A stretch of 64,000 bases of DNA. Origin: Amaricoccus macauensis_A. Lineage in GTDB: Bacteria > Pseudomonadota > Alphaproteobacteria > Rhodobacterales > Rhodobacteraceae. The DNA lies in contig NZ_JBNAFY010000006.1 of NCBI RefSeq assembly GCF_049800915.1, forward strand, positions 124,001 to 188,000. Direction: 5' to 3'. Position numbers and translations under genes: made by a program. Below, piece by piece: positions 34,335 through 43,314 of the stretch (the first letter of the stretch is position 1; each line of letters opens with the position of its first letter). The notes beneath the pieces were generated by a model. That model ran no database searches, was not told where the DNA came from, and saw only the letters and a list, made by a program, of their open reading frames with translations.

Positions 34335-35015
34335 CTAGGGCTGTCGGCCCCGCGTCATGTGGCGTTTCCTGCCGAATCCCGGCACGCGTTCGACCTCGAA
34401 GCCGGCGGCGCTCAGACGGTTTCGCACGGCGCTGGCGGCGGAATAGGTCGCGAAGGTTCCGCCCGGCGGGGTGTGGGCGGCCACATCGGCAAGCAGCGCC
34501 TCCTCCCAGAGCTCGGGATTGCGCGATGGGCTGAAGCCGTCGAGGAACCACGCATCTGCCCGGCCGGTCCAATGGGTCAGCATCTCGCGTGCATCCCCTT
34601 CGACGACGGTGAGCCTGAGACCGAGAAGTTCGATGAAGCGGGCCCCCGCACCCCAGGCGCGGACGAGCGGTTCGGCGAGAGGCGCAAGTTCGGGCCAGAC
34701 CGACAGCGCGCGTTCCATTTCGCGGGCACCGATCGGAAAGGCCTCGAAGCTGGTGTAGTTCAGGTGGCCGCTCTGGCCGCTTTCGTTCCACGCCTGGGCC
34801 GCGGCGAGCGCGTTGAGCCCCGTGCCGAAGCCAAGTTCCGCGATCTGGAAGCCGGGACGGAACCTCTCAGGCAGGTCATTGCCGGCGAGAAAGACATGGC
34901 GGGTTTCAGCGAGCCCGTTTCCCAGCGCGAAATACGGATCGGCAAAGCGCACCGAGACAGGCACATCGCCCTCCTGCCACGTTACTTCCGCCTTTTGCGC
35001 ACCGCAGGCAAACAT
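34335..35015 (-). CDS. mnmD: tRNA 5-methylaminomethyl-2-thiouridine methyltransferase (MnmC1-like)
   Basis: A 226-residue SAM enzyme of the DUF752/MnmC N-domain family. The SAM site is IAELGFGTGLNALAA and the hallmark DAWFLDGFSPSRNPELW is present. It converts nm5s2U34 to mnm5s2U34 in tRNA. In E. coli this domain is fused to an FAD oxidoreductase; here that partner is separate and divergent, 48 bases away. It forms a unit with the downstream EamA transporter. Confidence 0.9.
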   Translation of the reverse strand: MFACGAQKAEVTWQEGDVPVSVRFADPYFALGNGLAETRHVFLAGNDLPERFRPGFQIAELGFGTGLNALAAAQAWNESGQSGHLNYTSFEAFPIGAREMERALSVWPELAPLAEPLVRAWGAGARFIELLGLRLTVVEGDAREMLTHWTGRADAWFLDGFSPSRNPELWEEALLADVAAHTPPGGTFATYSAASAVRNRLSAAGFEVERVPGFGRKRHMTRGRQP

Positions 35016-35063
35016 GATCTATCCCCAACTGAAGATCGGGGCAGGATAGGCAGGCAGCGCAAC

Positions 35064-36149
35064 ATGGAAAAGGGCAGGACGGGCGAATCCGTCGATGTCG
35101 CCGTCATCGGCGCGGGAATCTTCGGTCTGAGTTGCGCCTATGCCGCAGTTCGGGCCGGATTGAGCGTCTGTCTCCTGGAGGCGGAGCGGCCGGGAGCGGG
35201 GGCAAGTGGCGGAATCGTCGGGGCGCTCTCGCCGCATCTGCCGCTGGGCTGGAACGAGAAGAAGCAGGTTCAACTCGATTCGCTGGCGAGCGCGGAGGAT
35301 TTCTGGGCCGAAATCGAAGCCGTAGGCGGTGCCTCGGCCGGCTATGGACGGATCGGGCGCTACCTGCCGATCGGCAGCGAGACCGAGCGCGCGAAGATGC
35401 AAGCGCAGGTGGAGGGCGCGCGGGAGAACTGGCGCGGTCGCTTTTGTTGGGATCTGGTCGAGGCAAGTCGCCTGCCGGATTGGCTCGATCCCATGTCCTG
35501 CCCGTTCGGGGCCGTGCGGGAAACACTCTCTGCGCGGTTGCATCCACGGCGGGCTGTCGATGCGCTTGTCGCTGCCCTGCACGGCTCCGGGGCGGAGCTG
35601 CGCCATCCCGCGCCGGTTCGCGCCGTCGCCTCGGGGCGCGTGGAACTCGACAGCGGGGCAATGTCGGCGGACGCGATCGTGCTGGCGGCGGGAACCGGGG
35701 GCGAGGCACTGGCGCCCGGAACGCTCGGGCGGGGCGTGAAGGGTCAGGCCGCACTTCTCGCGCCGCGCGCGGCACCCGATGCCATGGTCTTTGCCGACGG
35801 GGTCTATATCGTGCCCCATGCCCATGGCACGGTGGCCGTGGGCTCGACCAGCGAGAAGGTGTTTGACGATCCTTGCGGCACGGACGGACAACTCGATGAC
35901 GTGATCGCGCGGGCAGCGCGGATTGTCCCGGCGCTTGCAGATGCGGAGGTGCTCGAACGCTGGGCAGGCGTACGGCCCAGGGGACCGAAACCCGATCCGG
36001 TCGTGGGCCCATTGCCGGGCCAACCGGGCCTCTATCTTGCGAATGGGGGGTTCAAGACCGGTTTCGGCTTCGCGCCCGTTGTCGGCAATGCGATGGTGGA
36101 GATGATGGCAGGGCGGTCGCACGGGCTCCCCGAACGGTTCCTTCCCTGA
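35064..36149 (+). CDS. FAD-dependent oxidoreductase, MnmC2-like
   Basis: A 361-residue glycine oxidase/DAO-family flavoprotein. FAD binding is at VAVIGAGIFGLSCAYA and the C-terminal flavin loop at YLANGGFKTGFGFAPVVG. In MnmC, the equivalent domain removes the carboxymethyl group of cmnm5s2U34, and the adjacent divergent gene encodes the methyltransferase half, so it is probably a stand-alone MnmC2. A plain amino acid oxidase remains possible. The ATG at 35064 is the start; the open frame further upstream is a shadow of mnmD. Confidence 0.82.
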   Translation: MEKGRTGESVDVAVIGAGIFGLSCAYAAVRAGLSVCLLEAERPGAGASGGIVGALSPHLPLGWNEKKQVQLDSLASAEDFWAEIEAVGGASAGYGRIGRYLPIGSETERAKMQAQVEGARENWRGRFCWDLVEASRLPDWLDPMSCPFGAVRETLSARLHPRRAVDALVAALHGSGAELRHPAPVRAVASGRVELDSGAMSADAIVLAAGTGGEALAPGTLGRGVKGQAALLAPRAAPDAMVFADGVYIVPHAHGTVAVGSTSEKVFDDPCGTDGQLDDVIARAARIVPALADAEVLERWAGVRPRGPKPDPVVGPLPGQPGLYLANGGFKTGFGFAPVVGNAMVEMMAGRSHGLPERFLP

Positions 36150-36182
36150 TAGACGGGATGCTGCACGAAGACGGAGACCGGC

Positions 36183-36938
36183 ATGGAAAATCTTTCACTG
36201 CTGATCGATCTGCACCTGGGCGGAGCGAGACAGGGCCCGGGCAGCGATGCCATGACGCGGCGAGCCATCGGGCTTGCCGGGCTTGGGGCCCATACGGGGC
36301 TCAGAATCGCGGATATCGGCTGCGGGACCGGCGCATCGACGCTCGTTCTGGCGCAAGAGCTGGACGCCGAGATCACGGCAGTGGATTTTCTGCCCGATTT
36401 CCTGCGAGCGCTGGAGGACCGGGCCGACGCCGCCGGCGTGCGCGAGAGGATCACGACGCTCGAAGCCTCGATGGAGGCGCTGGATTTCCGGGTGGGGTCG
36501 TTCGATGCGATCTGGTCGGAGGGGGCGATCTACAACATCGGGTTCGCAGCGGGCGTGCGGCGCTGGCGGGATTTTCTCAAACCCGGTGGTGTTCTGGCGG
36601 TCTCGGAGCTGACCTGGCTCACGAAAGAGCGCCCGCGTGACCTGCACGAACACTGGGTCTCGCAGTACGCCGAGGTCGCGACAGCGGCGGAAAAGATGGC
36701 GCAATTGGAAGCGGCGGGCTACGCGCCGCTGGGGTATTTCCCGCTGCCCGAGTCTTGTTGGCTGGAGACCTATTACCGGCCTCTGGAGGGCAGGTTTGAC
36801 GATTTCCTGGCCCGGCATCGGGGCGATCCGGCAGCGGAGGCGATTGTCGAGGCCGAACGCGCGGAAATTGCGCTTTACGAGCAGAACAGCGCCTATTTCA
36901 GCTATGGCTTCTATATCGCCCGCAAGCTGCCGGAATAG
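36183..36938 (+). CDS. class I SAM-dependent methyltransferase
   Basis: A 251-residue methyltransferase with the SAM site IADIGCGTGASTLVLA and the following acidic loop TAVDFLPDFLRAL, and the later strand DAIWSEGAIYNIGF. The substrate is not evident. The sequence is of the general UbiE/COQ5-like type. GGAGACC precedes the start. It follows the MnmC2-like gene by 33 bases and probably shares its transcript. Confidence 0.85.
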   Translation: MENLSLLIDLHLGGARQGPGSDAMTRRAIGLAGLGAHTGLRIADIGCGTGASTLVLAQELDAEITAVDFLPDFLRALEDRADAAGVRERITTLEASMEALDFRVGSFDAIWSEGAIYNIGFAAGVRRWRDFLKPGGVLAVSELTWLTKERPRDLHEHWVSQYAEVATAAEKMAQLEAAGYAPLGYFPLPESCWLETYYRPLEGRFDDFLARHRGDPAAEAIVEAERAEIALYEQNSAYFSYGFYIARKLPE

Positions 36939-36944
36939 CCCCGC

Positions 36945-37586
36945 CTACTCCGCCGCGATGCGCAGTGCCTCCACCAGCGGGATGCCGGTGCGCTCGGACA
37001 TGCGATCCCGGTAGGCGGCGACTTCGGCCGGCAGGTTGAGCTGCGGCACGATCGAGAGGCTGCGCAGGATCGGGAAGAGCAGGATGTCCTCGATGGAAGC
37101 GCCTTCCGGGTCGGGCAAGATCGGTGCGAGCTCTGCGAGGCCGGTTTCCATTTCCGCCGTGAGGCGGTCCGTCTCGGCGATCAGATCATCGAACCTGCCG
37201 AAATCCGCCTCCTTCTTGCGGGTGAAATAGGCGCGCGCGGATGCCGTCCGGAATTCTGGGAAGACCGGATCGGGCGTGCGCGGAATGACAAGACCGTTAA
37301 CGGTGGAATTCCACTGGCTGAGCCAGTCTCTGAGGTCCTGACGCGGCTCGCCGTCGAAAAGGCGCGTGCCCTTCAGGCCATCCACCTTGTGGACGATATC
37401 GAGGCTTTCGCCCATGAAGCCGTCTGCGTCCTCGAGAATCGGCAGCATCTTGGCACCGATCATCGAGATCGGGGTCTCTTCGTCATCATTTGCCTGGAAG
37501 CACAATTCGAAGGGAATGTCCTTCAGGCCGAAAGGCATGCGTGCCCGGACGCAGAACGGACAATGGTCGTAGACATAGAGCTTCAT
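36945..37586 (-). CDS. grxB: glutaredoxin 2
   Basis: A 213-residue GST-like glutaredoxin. It begins MKLYVYDHCPFCVRARMPFG, with the CPFC active site typical of Grx2, and has an all-helical C-terminal domain (GLAELAPILPDPEGASIEDI). It reduces mixed disulfides with glutathione in the cytoplasm. The ATG at 37586 follows GAGGAGTGAG; an in-frame extension upstream is unlikely. Its stop lies six bases from the convergent methyltransferase gene. Confidence 0.92.
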   Translation of the reverse strand: MKLYVYDHCPFCVRARMPFGLKDIPFELCFQANDDEETPISMIGAKMLPILEDADGFMGESLDIVHKVDGLKGTRLFDGEPRQDLRDWLSQWNSTVNGLVIPRTPDPVFPEFRTASARAYFTRKKEADFGRFDDLIAETDRLTAEMETGLAELAPILPDPEGASIEDILLFPILRSLSIVPQLNLPAEVAAYRDRMSERTGIPLVEALRIAAE

Positions 37587-37737
37587 CCACTCACTCCTCG
37601 TGTTCGGCCCTGAGCGCAACGATTCGGGCGCCATTCATCGGGCAGGCCTGTTCGGAAGACACAAGCGGAATTCGACAATCCTCGGCGCGGGAATGCAAGA
37701 GGGCGCGCCTGGATTTCCCCAGGCGCAAAGGCGTTGT

Positions 37738-39132
37738 TCAGCCCAGGCAGGCCAGCTTTTCCGAAAGCCGGAAATCCCCCGTCGCGCGATCCTGATCATA
37801 GGAGCCGGAGGGGCCGTGGGTGACGATGCAATCAAGAGCTTCGGCCAGCGCATCCACATCGTCGGTCGTGTTGTAGGCCCCGAAGCTTGCGCGGACGAGC
37901 CCCGGTACCTGACGCCGGTCGCCCTGCGCGATCCGGGACCTGATCGCCGAAACGTCCTGTTCCCCCAGCCCGAGCAGATGGACGAGGTAGGGGTGTGCGC
38001 AGAAGCAGCCATTGCGCACGCCGATGCCGAATTCCTGGGAGAGGATGGCTGCGACAAGCCCGTGGTGCATGCCTGCGACATTGAAGGGAATCACCCCGAG
38101 GCGGGTGCCCGCGCCGCGTGGATTGGGATCGCCATAGATGTCGATGCCCGGAATACGGCCCAGCCGGGCGAGCGCATAGGCGGTGAGCTCCTCTTCGTGG
38201 GCGGCCACGGTGTCCATGCCGATGGCCTCGAGCGCGTCGATTGCCGCGGCGAAGGCGATCGCGCCAATGACATTGGGACTGCCGGCCTCGTCGCGTTCCG
38301 GGCCTTCCGCCCAGGCAATGCCGTCGAGGCCGACAAAATCGACGGTGCCGCCGCCAGAGTATTCCGGGGCACCTTCGGCAAACGTGTCGGCCCGACCCAC
38401 GAGTGCGCCGGACCCGAAGGGCGCATACAGCTTGTGGGCGGAAAGCGCGACATAGTCGAGATGCGCAGGATCCGCGAGCAGGCCCATCTCGATCCGCCTG
38501 TGAGGGGCAAGCTGCGCACAGTCGACAAGGATCTGCGCGCCCGCGGCATGGGCCTTCGCCGCCAGCCAATGGATGCGCGGCATGAATCCGGTCACGTTCG
38601 ATCCGCCGGTGACGGCAACGAGGCGGACATGGCCCGCATGTTGCTGCAGAAGCTCCTGATAGTGGTCTTCATCGAGCCGGCCAGCGGCATCGGCGCGGAT
38701 GTGTTCGACGCGCGCCCGTCGCCGCCAGGGCAGGTCGTTGCTGTGATGTTCGAGCATCGAGACCAGTACGACATCGTCCTCGCCGAGCGGCAGGCGGTGC
38801 GCGAGCTTGTTGATGGCCTCTGTGGCGTTCTTGCCGAAGATGGTGACGTGCTCGCGCGCATTGCCGCCGACAAACCGGCGCACGGTTTCGCGCGCGGCCT
38901 CATAAGCCTCGGTCGAGACCTGGCTCTTGAAGCCCGCGCCGCGATGAACCGAGGAATACCAGTTGAGGAAGGTGCTCACCACGTCCCGAACCTCGCGGAG
39001 AGCGGGTGTGCTCGCGGCATTGTCGAGATTGACGTAGGCGCGGCGCGATCCGTCGAGCAGGGGCACGAGGCTCTCGGTTCCGACCATGCGATCGGGAGAA
39101 AACGGCAGCTTGACCCGAAACGTCATGTTCAT
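37738..39132 (-). CDS. class V aminotransferase, cysteine desulfurase-like
   Basis: A 464-residue PLP enzyme. The PLP lysine is in DYVALSAHKLYAPFGSGALV and the presumed catalytic cysteine in IGVRNGCFCAHPYLV. The general look is SufS/CsdA-like, longer than the usual 400 residues at the C-terminus. It would release sulfur or sulfane from cysteine, but some relatives are selenocysteine lyases or epimerases. Its start overlaps the stop of the DUF4395 gene by four bases (ATGA), so the two proteins are translationally coupled. The ORF extends further upstream in the same frame, but the ATG at 39132 fits the coupling. Confidence 0.85.
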   Translation of the reverse strand: MNMTFRVKLPFSPDRMVGTESLVPLLDGSRRAYVNLDNAASTPALREVRDVVSTFLNWYSSVHRGAGFKSQVSTEAYEAARETVRRFVGGNAREHVTIFGKNATEAINKLAHRLPLGEDDVVLVSMLEHHSNDLPWRRRARVEHIRADAAGRLDEDHYQELLQQHAGHVRLVAVTGGSNVTGFMPRIHWLAAKAHAAGAQILVDCAQLAPHRRIEMGLLADPAHLDYVALSAHKLYAPFGSGALVGRADTFAEGAPEYSGGGTVDFVGLDGIAWAEGPERDEAGSPNVIGAIAFAAAIDALEAIGMDTVAAHEEELTAYALARLGRIPGIDIYGDPNPRGAGTRLGVIPFNVAGMHHGLVAAILSQEFGIGVRNGCFCAHPYLVHLLGLGEQDVSAIRSRIAQGDRRQVPGLVRASFGAYNTTDDVDALAEALDCIVTHGPSGSYDQDRATGDFRLSEKLACLG

Positions 39133-39740
39133 GGCGCTTCTCCCGGTCGGGGCGCGGAGATGGCGCAGTCGCCGTGGGTGCAGACCTCGAACTCCGGATC
39201 GGGTTCTGCCCAGCCGCGGCGCACGATGAGCCGGTGGATTTCGCAGCCGACGCAGATCCCGAGGACGGCCTCGAGCCACATCAGCGCGAGACAAAGCAGG
39301 CAAATGAGGAGCGTCGGTGGTCCGAGATTGCCACTCAATGCAACGATCAGCATGGCAGATGACATCACCAGACCGATGCTCCAGGCGAAACGCTTGGGCC
39401 GCGCGGACACCCAGTGTGGCGAAATGCGGCGGGTCATCAGGCGCGCGATCCGGCCGAAAGGGCTTCTGTGCAGGCCGAGGGTGATGCGGATCAGGAACTC
39501 GGCGAAGAAGACCGCGACGACGATCTGGATCGGCAGGAAGTTCCTGTCGAAATAGGCATGTGCGAGTCCGATCCCGCCGATGGCCATCATGATGCCGGCC
39601 GCGGCGCGGACCTCGTTCTCGTTGAACACGCCTGCCTTAAAGCGCGCGCCATGTTGTGCGGAAGGATCGAGCCGTTGACCGTAGAATGGCCGCTTGGTGC
39701 CGGGTTCGCGATGAAGGGTTTGAAGTATGGAGCCGTCCAA
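39129..39740 (-). CDS. DUF4395 membrane protein
   Basis: A 203-residue inner-membrane protein with four hydrophobic segments and a DUF4395 domain. FKAGVFNENEVRAAAGIM opens the domain, and LEAVLGICVGCEIHRLI contains a conserved CxxC pair; two further cysteines lie in the tail (CTHGDC). The start is TTG at 39740, which follows GGAGGACAAGGCA; no ATG fits. Relatives occur with sulfurtransferase or thioredoxin-like genes. Here it is coupled to a cysteine desulfurase-like enzyme, so a role in sulfur handling is an inference. Confidence 0.82.
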   Translation of the reverse strand: MDGSILQTLHREPGTKRPFYGQRLDPSAQHGARFKAGVFNENEVRAAAGIMMAIGGIGLAHAYFDRNFLPIQIVVAVFFAEFLIRITLGLHRSPFGRIARLMTRRISPHWVSARPKRFAWSIGLVMSSAMLIVALSGNLGPPTLLICLLCLALMWLEAVLGICVGCEIHRLIVRRGWAEPDPEFEVCTHGDCAISAPRPGEAP

Positions 39741-39956
39741 TGCCTTGTCCTCCGTGCGTGCGAAAGCAGTGCAGGCAAGCCTCCGGAAGCAGATCTCGGG
39801 CGTCTTGCCCCCAATTTACCAGTATTCACTCAGTAAGCTGCATTCGCGGGTGAAACGAATTCGATGCGTTGAAAATACTATGCGGCCTTTGTGCGGGCCT
39901 GTGGCAATGAACACAGTATTCCACAAATACCATCTGAATTGAACTAGGCCATTGGC

Positions 39957-39991
39957 AAAAAAAAAGGTGCACGGACCGAAACCCGCGCACC
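39957..39991 (-). terminator. intrinsic terminator of pntAB
   Basis: On the minus strand GGTGCGCGG and CCGTGCACC pair (one G-U) with an eight-base loop, followed by nine U. It lies 27 bases after the pntB stop. Confidence 0.9.
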
Positions 39992-40017
39992 CATGAAATT
40001 TCAAATCCGAGATCGGA

Positions 40018-41451
40018 TCAGTCGAGACGACCCAGAAGCGCGTCGACGGAAGCCTTAGCGTCGCCGTAGTACATCCGCGTGTTGTCCTTGTAGAACAGCG
40101 GGTTCTCGATGCCCGAGTAGCCCGTTCCCTGGCCACGCTTGGAGACGAAGACCTGCTTTGCCTTCCAGACCTCGAGCACCGGCATGCCAGCGATCGGCGA
40201 GTTCGGGTCTTCCTGTGCCGCGGGGTTCACGATGTCGTTCGAGCCGATCACGATCACCACGTCGGTGGAGGGGAAGTCCTCGTTTATCTCGTCCATTTCC
40301 AGCACGATGTCGTAGGGCACCTTGGCCTCGGCCAGAAGCACGTTCATGTGGCCAGGCAGACGGCCCGCGACCGGGTGGATCGCGAAACGCACTTCCTTGC
40401 CCGCCGCACGAAGCTTGCGCGTGAGCTCGGAGACGGAGTTCTGCGCCTGCGCGACGGCCATGCCGTAACCCGGAACGATGATGACCGAATCCGCATCCTT
40501 CAGCGCATCGGCCACGGCTTCGGTGTCGGTTGCGATCATCTCGCCCTCGACTTCCATCGCCGGACCTGACGTGTTGCCGAAACCGCCCAGGATCACCGAG
40601 ATGAAGCTGCGGTTCATGGCCTTGCACATGATGTAGGACAGGATCGCACCCGAGGAGCCGACCAGTGCCCCGACCACGATCAGCAGGTCGTTTCCGAGCG
40701 AGAAGCCGATGGCCGCCGCGGCCCAGCCCGAGTAGCTGTTCAGCATCGACACGACGACCGGCATGTCGGCGCCGCCGATGCCCATGATGAGGTGGTAGCC
40801 GATGAAGAAGGCGAGCAGCGTCATCAGGAGAAGCGCCCACATTCCGCCACCCATGAGGTAGACGAAGAGCAGGATCAGCGAGAGACCGGCGGCAGACGCA
40901 TTGAGGATATGACCACCGGGCAGTTTCTCGGCCTTGGAGGTGACCTTGCCGGCGAGCTTGCCGAAGGCCACGACGGAGCCGGTGAAAGTCACGGCCCCGA
41001 TGAAGACACCGAGGAAGACCTCGACCCGAAGGATCGACTGCTCGACCGGGCTCTTGTGAGCGAGAACGCCCGCAAAGCCGGTGAGCGCCTCACGCGCCGT
41101 CTCGTCCATGGCCAGCACGCGGCCAAGCTCGAGATGGGCGTTGTAGCCGACGAAGACCGCCGCCAGGCCGACCAGCGAGTGCATGGCCGCGACAAGCTGC
41201 GGCATCTCGGTCATCTGGACGCGCTTGGCGACGACCACACCGATGGCACCGCCTGCGGCAATCAGGATGACGGAGAGCAGCCAGAGGCCCGAGCCCGGGC
41301 CGATCAGCGTGGCAAAGACCGCCAGCGCCATGCCGGCGATGCCGTACCAGACCGCGCGTTTGGCGCTTTCCTGGCCCGACAGACCGCCGAGCGACAGGAT
41401 GAAGAGGACAGCCGCGACCACATAGGCCGCTGTCGTGAATCCGAATTCCAT
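40018..41451 (-). CDS. pntB: NAD(P) transhydrogenase subunit beta
   Basis: A 477-residue subunit with an N-terminal membrane domain of about nine helices and a C-terminal NADP-binding domain (VIIVPGYGMAVAQAQ, then DVVIVIGSNDIVNPAA). With PntA it couples proton entry to NADPH formation from NADH. It follows pntA by 15 bases and ends in a strong terminator. Confidence 0.96.
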   Translation of the reverse strand: MEFGFTTAAYVVAAVLFILSLGGLSGQESAKRAVWYGIAGMALAVFATLIGPGSGLWLLSVILIAAGGAIGVVVAKRVQMTEMPQLVAAMHSLVGLAAVFVGYNAHLELGRVLAMDETAREALTGFAGVLAHKSPVEQSILRVEVFLGVFIGAVTFTGSVVAFGKLAGKVTSKAEKLPGGHILNASAAGLSLILLFVYLMGGGMWALLLMTLLAFFIGYHLIMGIGGADMPVVVSMLNSYSGWAAAAIGFSLGNDLLIVVGALVGSSGAILSYIMCKAMNRSFISVILGGFGNTSGPAMEVEGEMIATDTEAVADALKDADSVIIVPGYGMAVAQAQNSVSELTRKLRAAGKEVRFAIHPVAGRLPGHMNVLLAEAKVPYDIVLEMDEINEDFPSTDVVIVIGSNDIVNPAAQEDPNSPIAGMPVLEVWKAKQVFVSKRGQGTGYSGIENPLFYKDNTRMYYGDAKASVDALLGRLD

Positions 41452-41466
41452 TGTGCTACCCCCCGA

Positions 41467-43041
41467 TTACGATTTCTGGAACATGGCGAGCATGCGCCGC
41501 GTCACCAGGAAGCCGCCGAAAATGTTCACCCCGGCCATGAAGATCGAAACCGCCGCCAGCAGGATCACCAGGAACGAGCCCGAACCCACCTGCATGAGCG
41601 CGCCGAGGATGATGATCGACGAGATCGCGTTCGTCACCGCCATGAGCGGCGTGTGCAGGCTGTGAGAGACATTCCAGATCACCTGGAAACCGACGAAGAC
41701 CGACAGGACGAAGACGATGAAGTGCTGCATGAATGACGCGGGCGCCACGAGGCCCACGGCCAGTAGCAGGATCGCACCCACGGCGATGAGCGTGACCTGG
41801 TTCTTGGTCTGTGCCTTGAAGGCGGCGACTTCCTGCGCGCGCTTTTCCTCCGGCGTCAGCTCCTTCGGCTTTTCCTTCGGCTTCTGCGCCGCAATGGCCT
41901 GAACCTTGGGCGGTGGCGGCGGGAAGGTGATCTCGTTCTCGTGGGTGACCGTTGCGCCGCGGATCACGTCGTCTTCCATGTTGATGAAAGGCGTGCCGTC
42001 CTTCTCGGGCGTGAGGTCGTCCATCATGTGACGGATGTTGTTGGCGTAGAGCGTGGAGCTCTGGGTCGCCATCCGGCTGGGGAAATCGGTGTAGCCGACG
42101 ATGGTGACGCCCGGCTCGACCACGACCTTCTCGTTCGGGACGGTGAGATCGCAGTTGCCGCCGCGCTCGGCCGCAAGATCGATCACGACTGAGCCCGGCT
42201 TCATGGCGCGGACCATGTCCTCGGTCCAGAGCTTCGGGGCGTCGCGACCCGGAATGAGCGCGGTGGTGATCACCACGTCCATCTCGGGGGCGAGCTCGCG
42301 GAACTTCTCGAGCTGCTTCTCGCGAAACTCGGGGCTTGAGGGAGCCGCGTAGCCGCCGGTGGCTGCGCCGTCCTGGGCCTGCTCCTCGAAATCGAGGAAG
42401 ACGAATTCCGCACCCATGGATTCGATCTGCTCTGCCACTTCGGGCCGCACGTCGAAGGCGTAGGTGATGGCGCCCAGCGAGGTTGCCGTGCCGATGGCCG
42501 CGAGACCCGCAACGCCAGCGCCCACGACGAGCACCTTGGCAGGCGGCACCTTGCCCGCGGCGGTCACCTGACCGGTGAAGAAGCGGCCGAAGTTGTTGCC
42601 AGCCTCGATCACTGCGCGGTAGCCCGCGATGTTGGCCATGGAAGACAGCGCGTCCATCTTCTGCGCGCGGGAGATGCGCGGCACCATGTCCATGGCAAGT
42701 GCCGTGACGCCCTTGGCCTTGAGGCTTTCCAGAAGATCGGAGTTCTGCGCCGGGTAGACGAAGCTGATGAGCACCTGGCCCGCGCGTGCCATTTCGACTT
42801 CCGCAGGCTCCGGGGGCCGCACCTTCACCACCACGTCGGCGCGGCTCCAGAGGTCCGCCGCCGAGGGCACCACCTCCACGCCGGCTTCGGCATAGGCTTC
42901 ATCGGTAAATCGGGCAGCGCCACCCGCACCGCTCTCCACAATACAATCGTATCCCAGTTTCTTGAGAAGCTGGGCCGACTGCGGGGACAGCGCGACACGC
43001 GCCTCACCCTCCAGTATCTCCTTGGGAGCACCAATTATCAC
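41467..43041 (-). CDS. pntA: NAD(P) transhydrogenase subunit alpha
   Basis: A 524-residue full-length alpha subunit. The NAD-binding domain (KVLVVGAGVAGLAAIGTA and VIDLAAERGGNCD) occupies residues 1 to about 380, a proline/lysine-rich linker follows, and about four membrane helices close the protein. Rhodospirillum and Rhodobacter often split this subunit; here it is fused. The start is GTG at 43041 with GAGGA upstream. It is transcribed divergently from the ynjB-like gene. Confidence 0.95.
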   Translation of the reverse strand: MIIGAPKEILEGEARVALSPQSAQLLKKLGYDCIVESGAGGAARFTDEAYAEAGVEVVPSAADLWSRADVVVKVRPPEPAEVEMARAGQVLISFVYPAQNSDLLESLKAKGVTALAMDMVPRISRAQKMDALSSMANIAGYRAVIEAGNNFGRFFTGQVTAAGKVPPAKVLVVGAGVAGLAAIGTATSLGAITYAFDVRPEVAEQIESMGAEFVFLDFEEQAQDGAATGGYAAPSSPEFREKQLEKFRELAPEMDVVITTALIPGRDAPKLWTEDMVRAMKPGSVVIDLAAERGGNCDLTVPNEKVVVEPGVTIVGYTDFPSRMATQSSTLYANNIRHMMDDLTPEKDGTPFINMEDDVIRGATVTHENEITFPPPPPKVQAIAAQKPKEKPKELTPEEKRAQEVAAFKAQTKNQVTLIAVGAILLLAVGLVAPASFMQHFIVFVLSVFVGFQVIWNVSHSLHTPLMAVTNAISSIIILGALMQVGSGSFLVILLAAVSIFMAGVNIFGGFLVTRRMLAMFQKS

Positions 43042-43231
43042 GGATTCATGTCCTCTTCCATCACGCCGGGCATCAACTCGTCTCGCCGTTCACAAGACAG
43101 TCACCTGATCGTTATCGGGCAAACTGTCTAGGTTGGAGCCTTTTTCGAGTCAAACTGCGTCCGGACCCACTTCCCCCCGGTCTGGGGTCTTAGCAGACTA
43201 ATCCCGCGAGGTCTTGAAACAATTGGGGCCC

Positions 43232-43252
43232 TTCCACCGATAATTAGTGGAA
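43232..43252. promoter_or_regulatory. inverted repeat in pntA/ynjB divergent region
   Basis: TTCCAC and GTGGAA are a perfect inverted repeat around the AT-rich nine bases CGATAATTA, 63 bases before the ynjB-like start. It may be an operator. The rest of the 273-base region shows no other clear site. Confidence 0.35.
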
Positions 43253-43314
43253 TGAGCGGGTTTCCCTCGTGGATGCTCGCGCTACGATGATCCACGTCTT
43301 TCTCGGGAGTTCAC

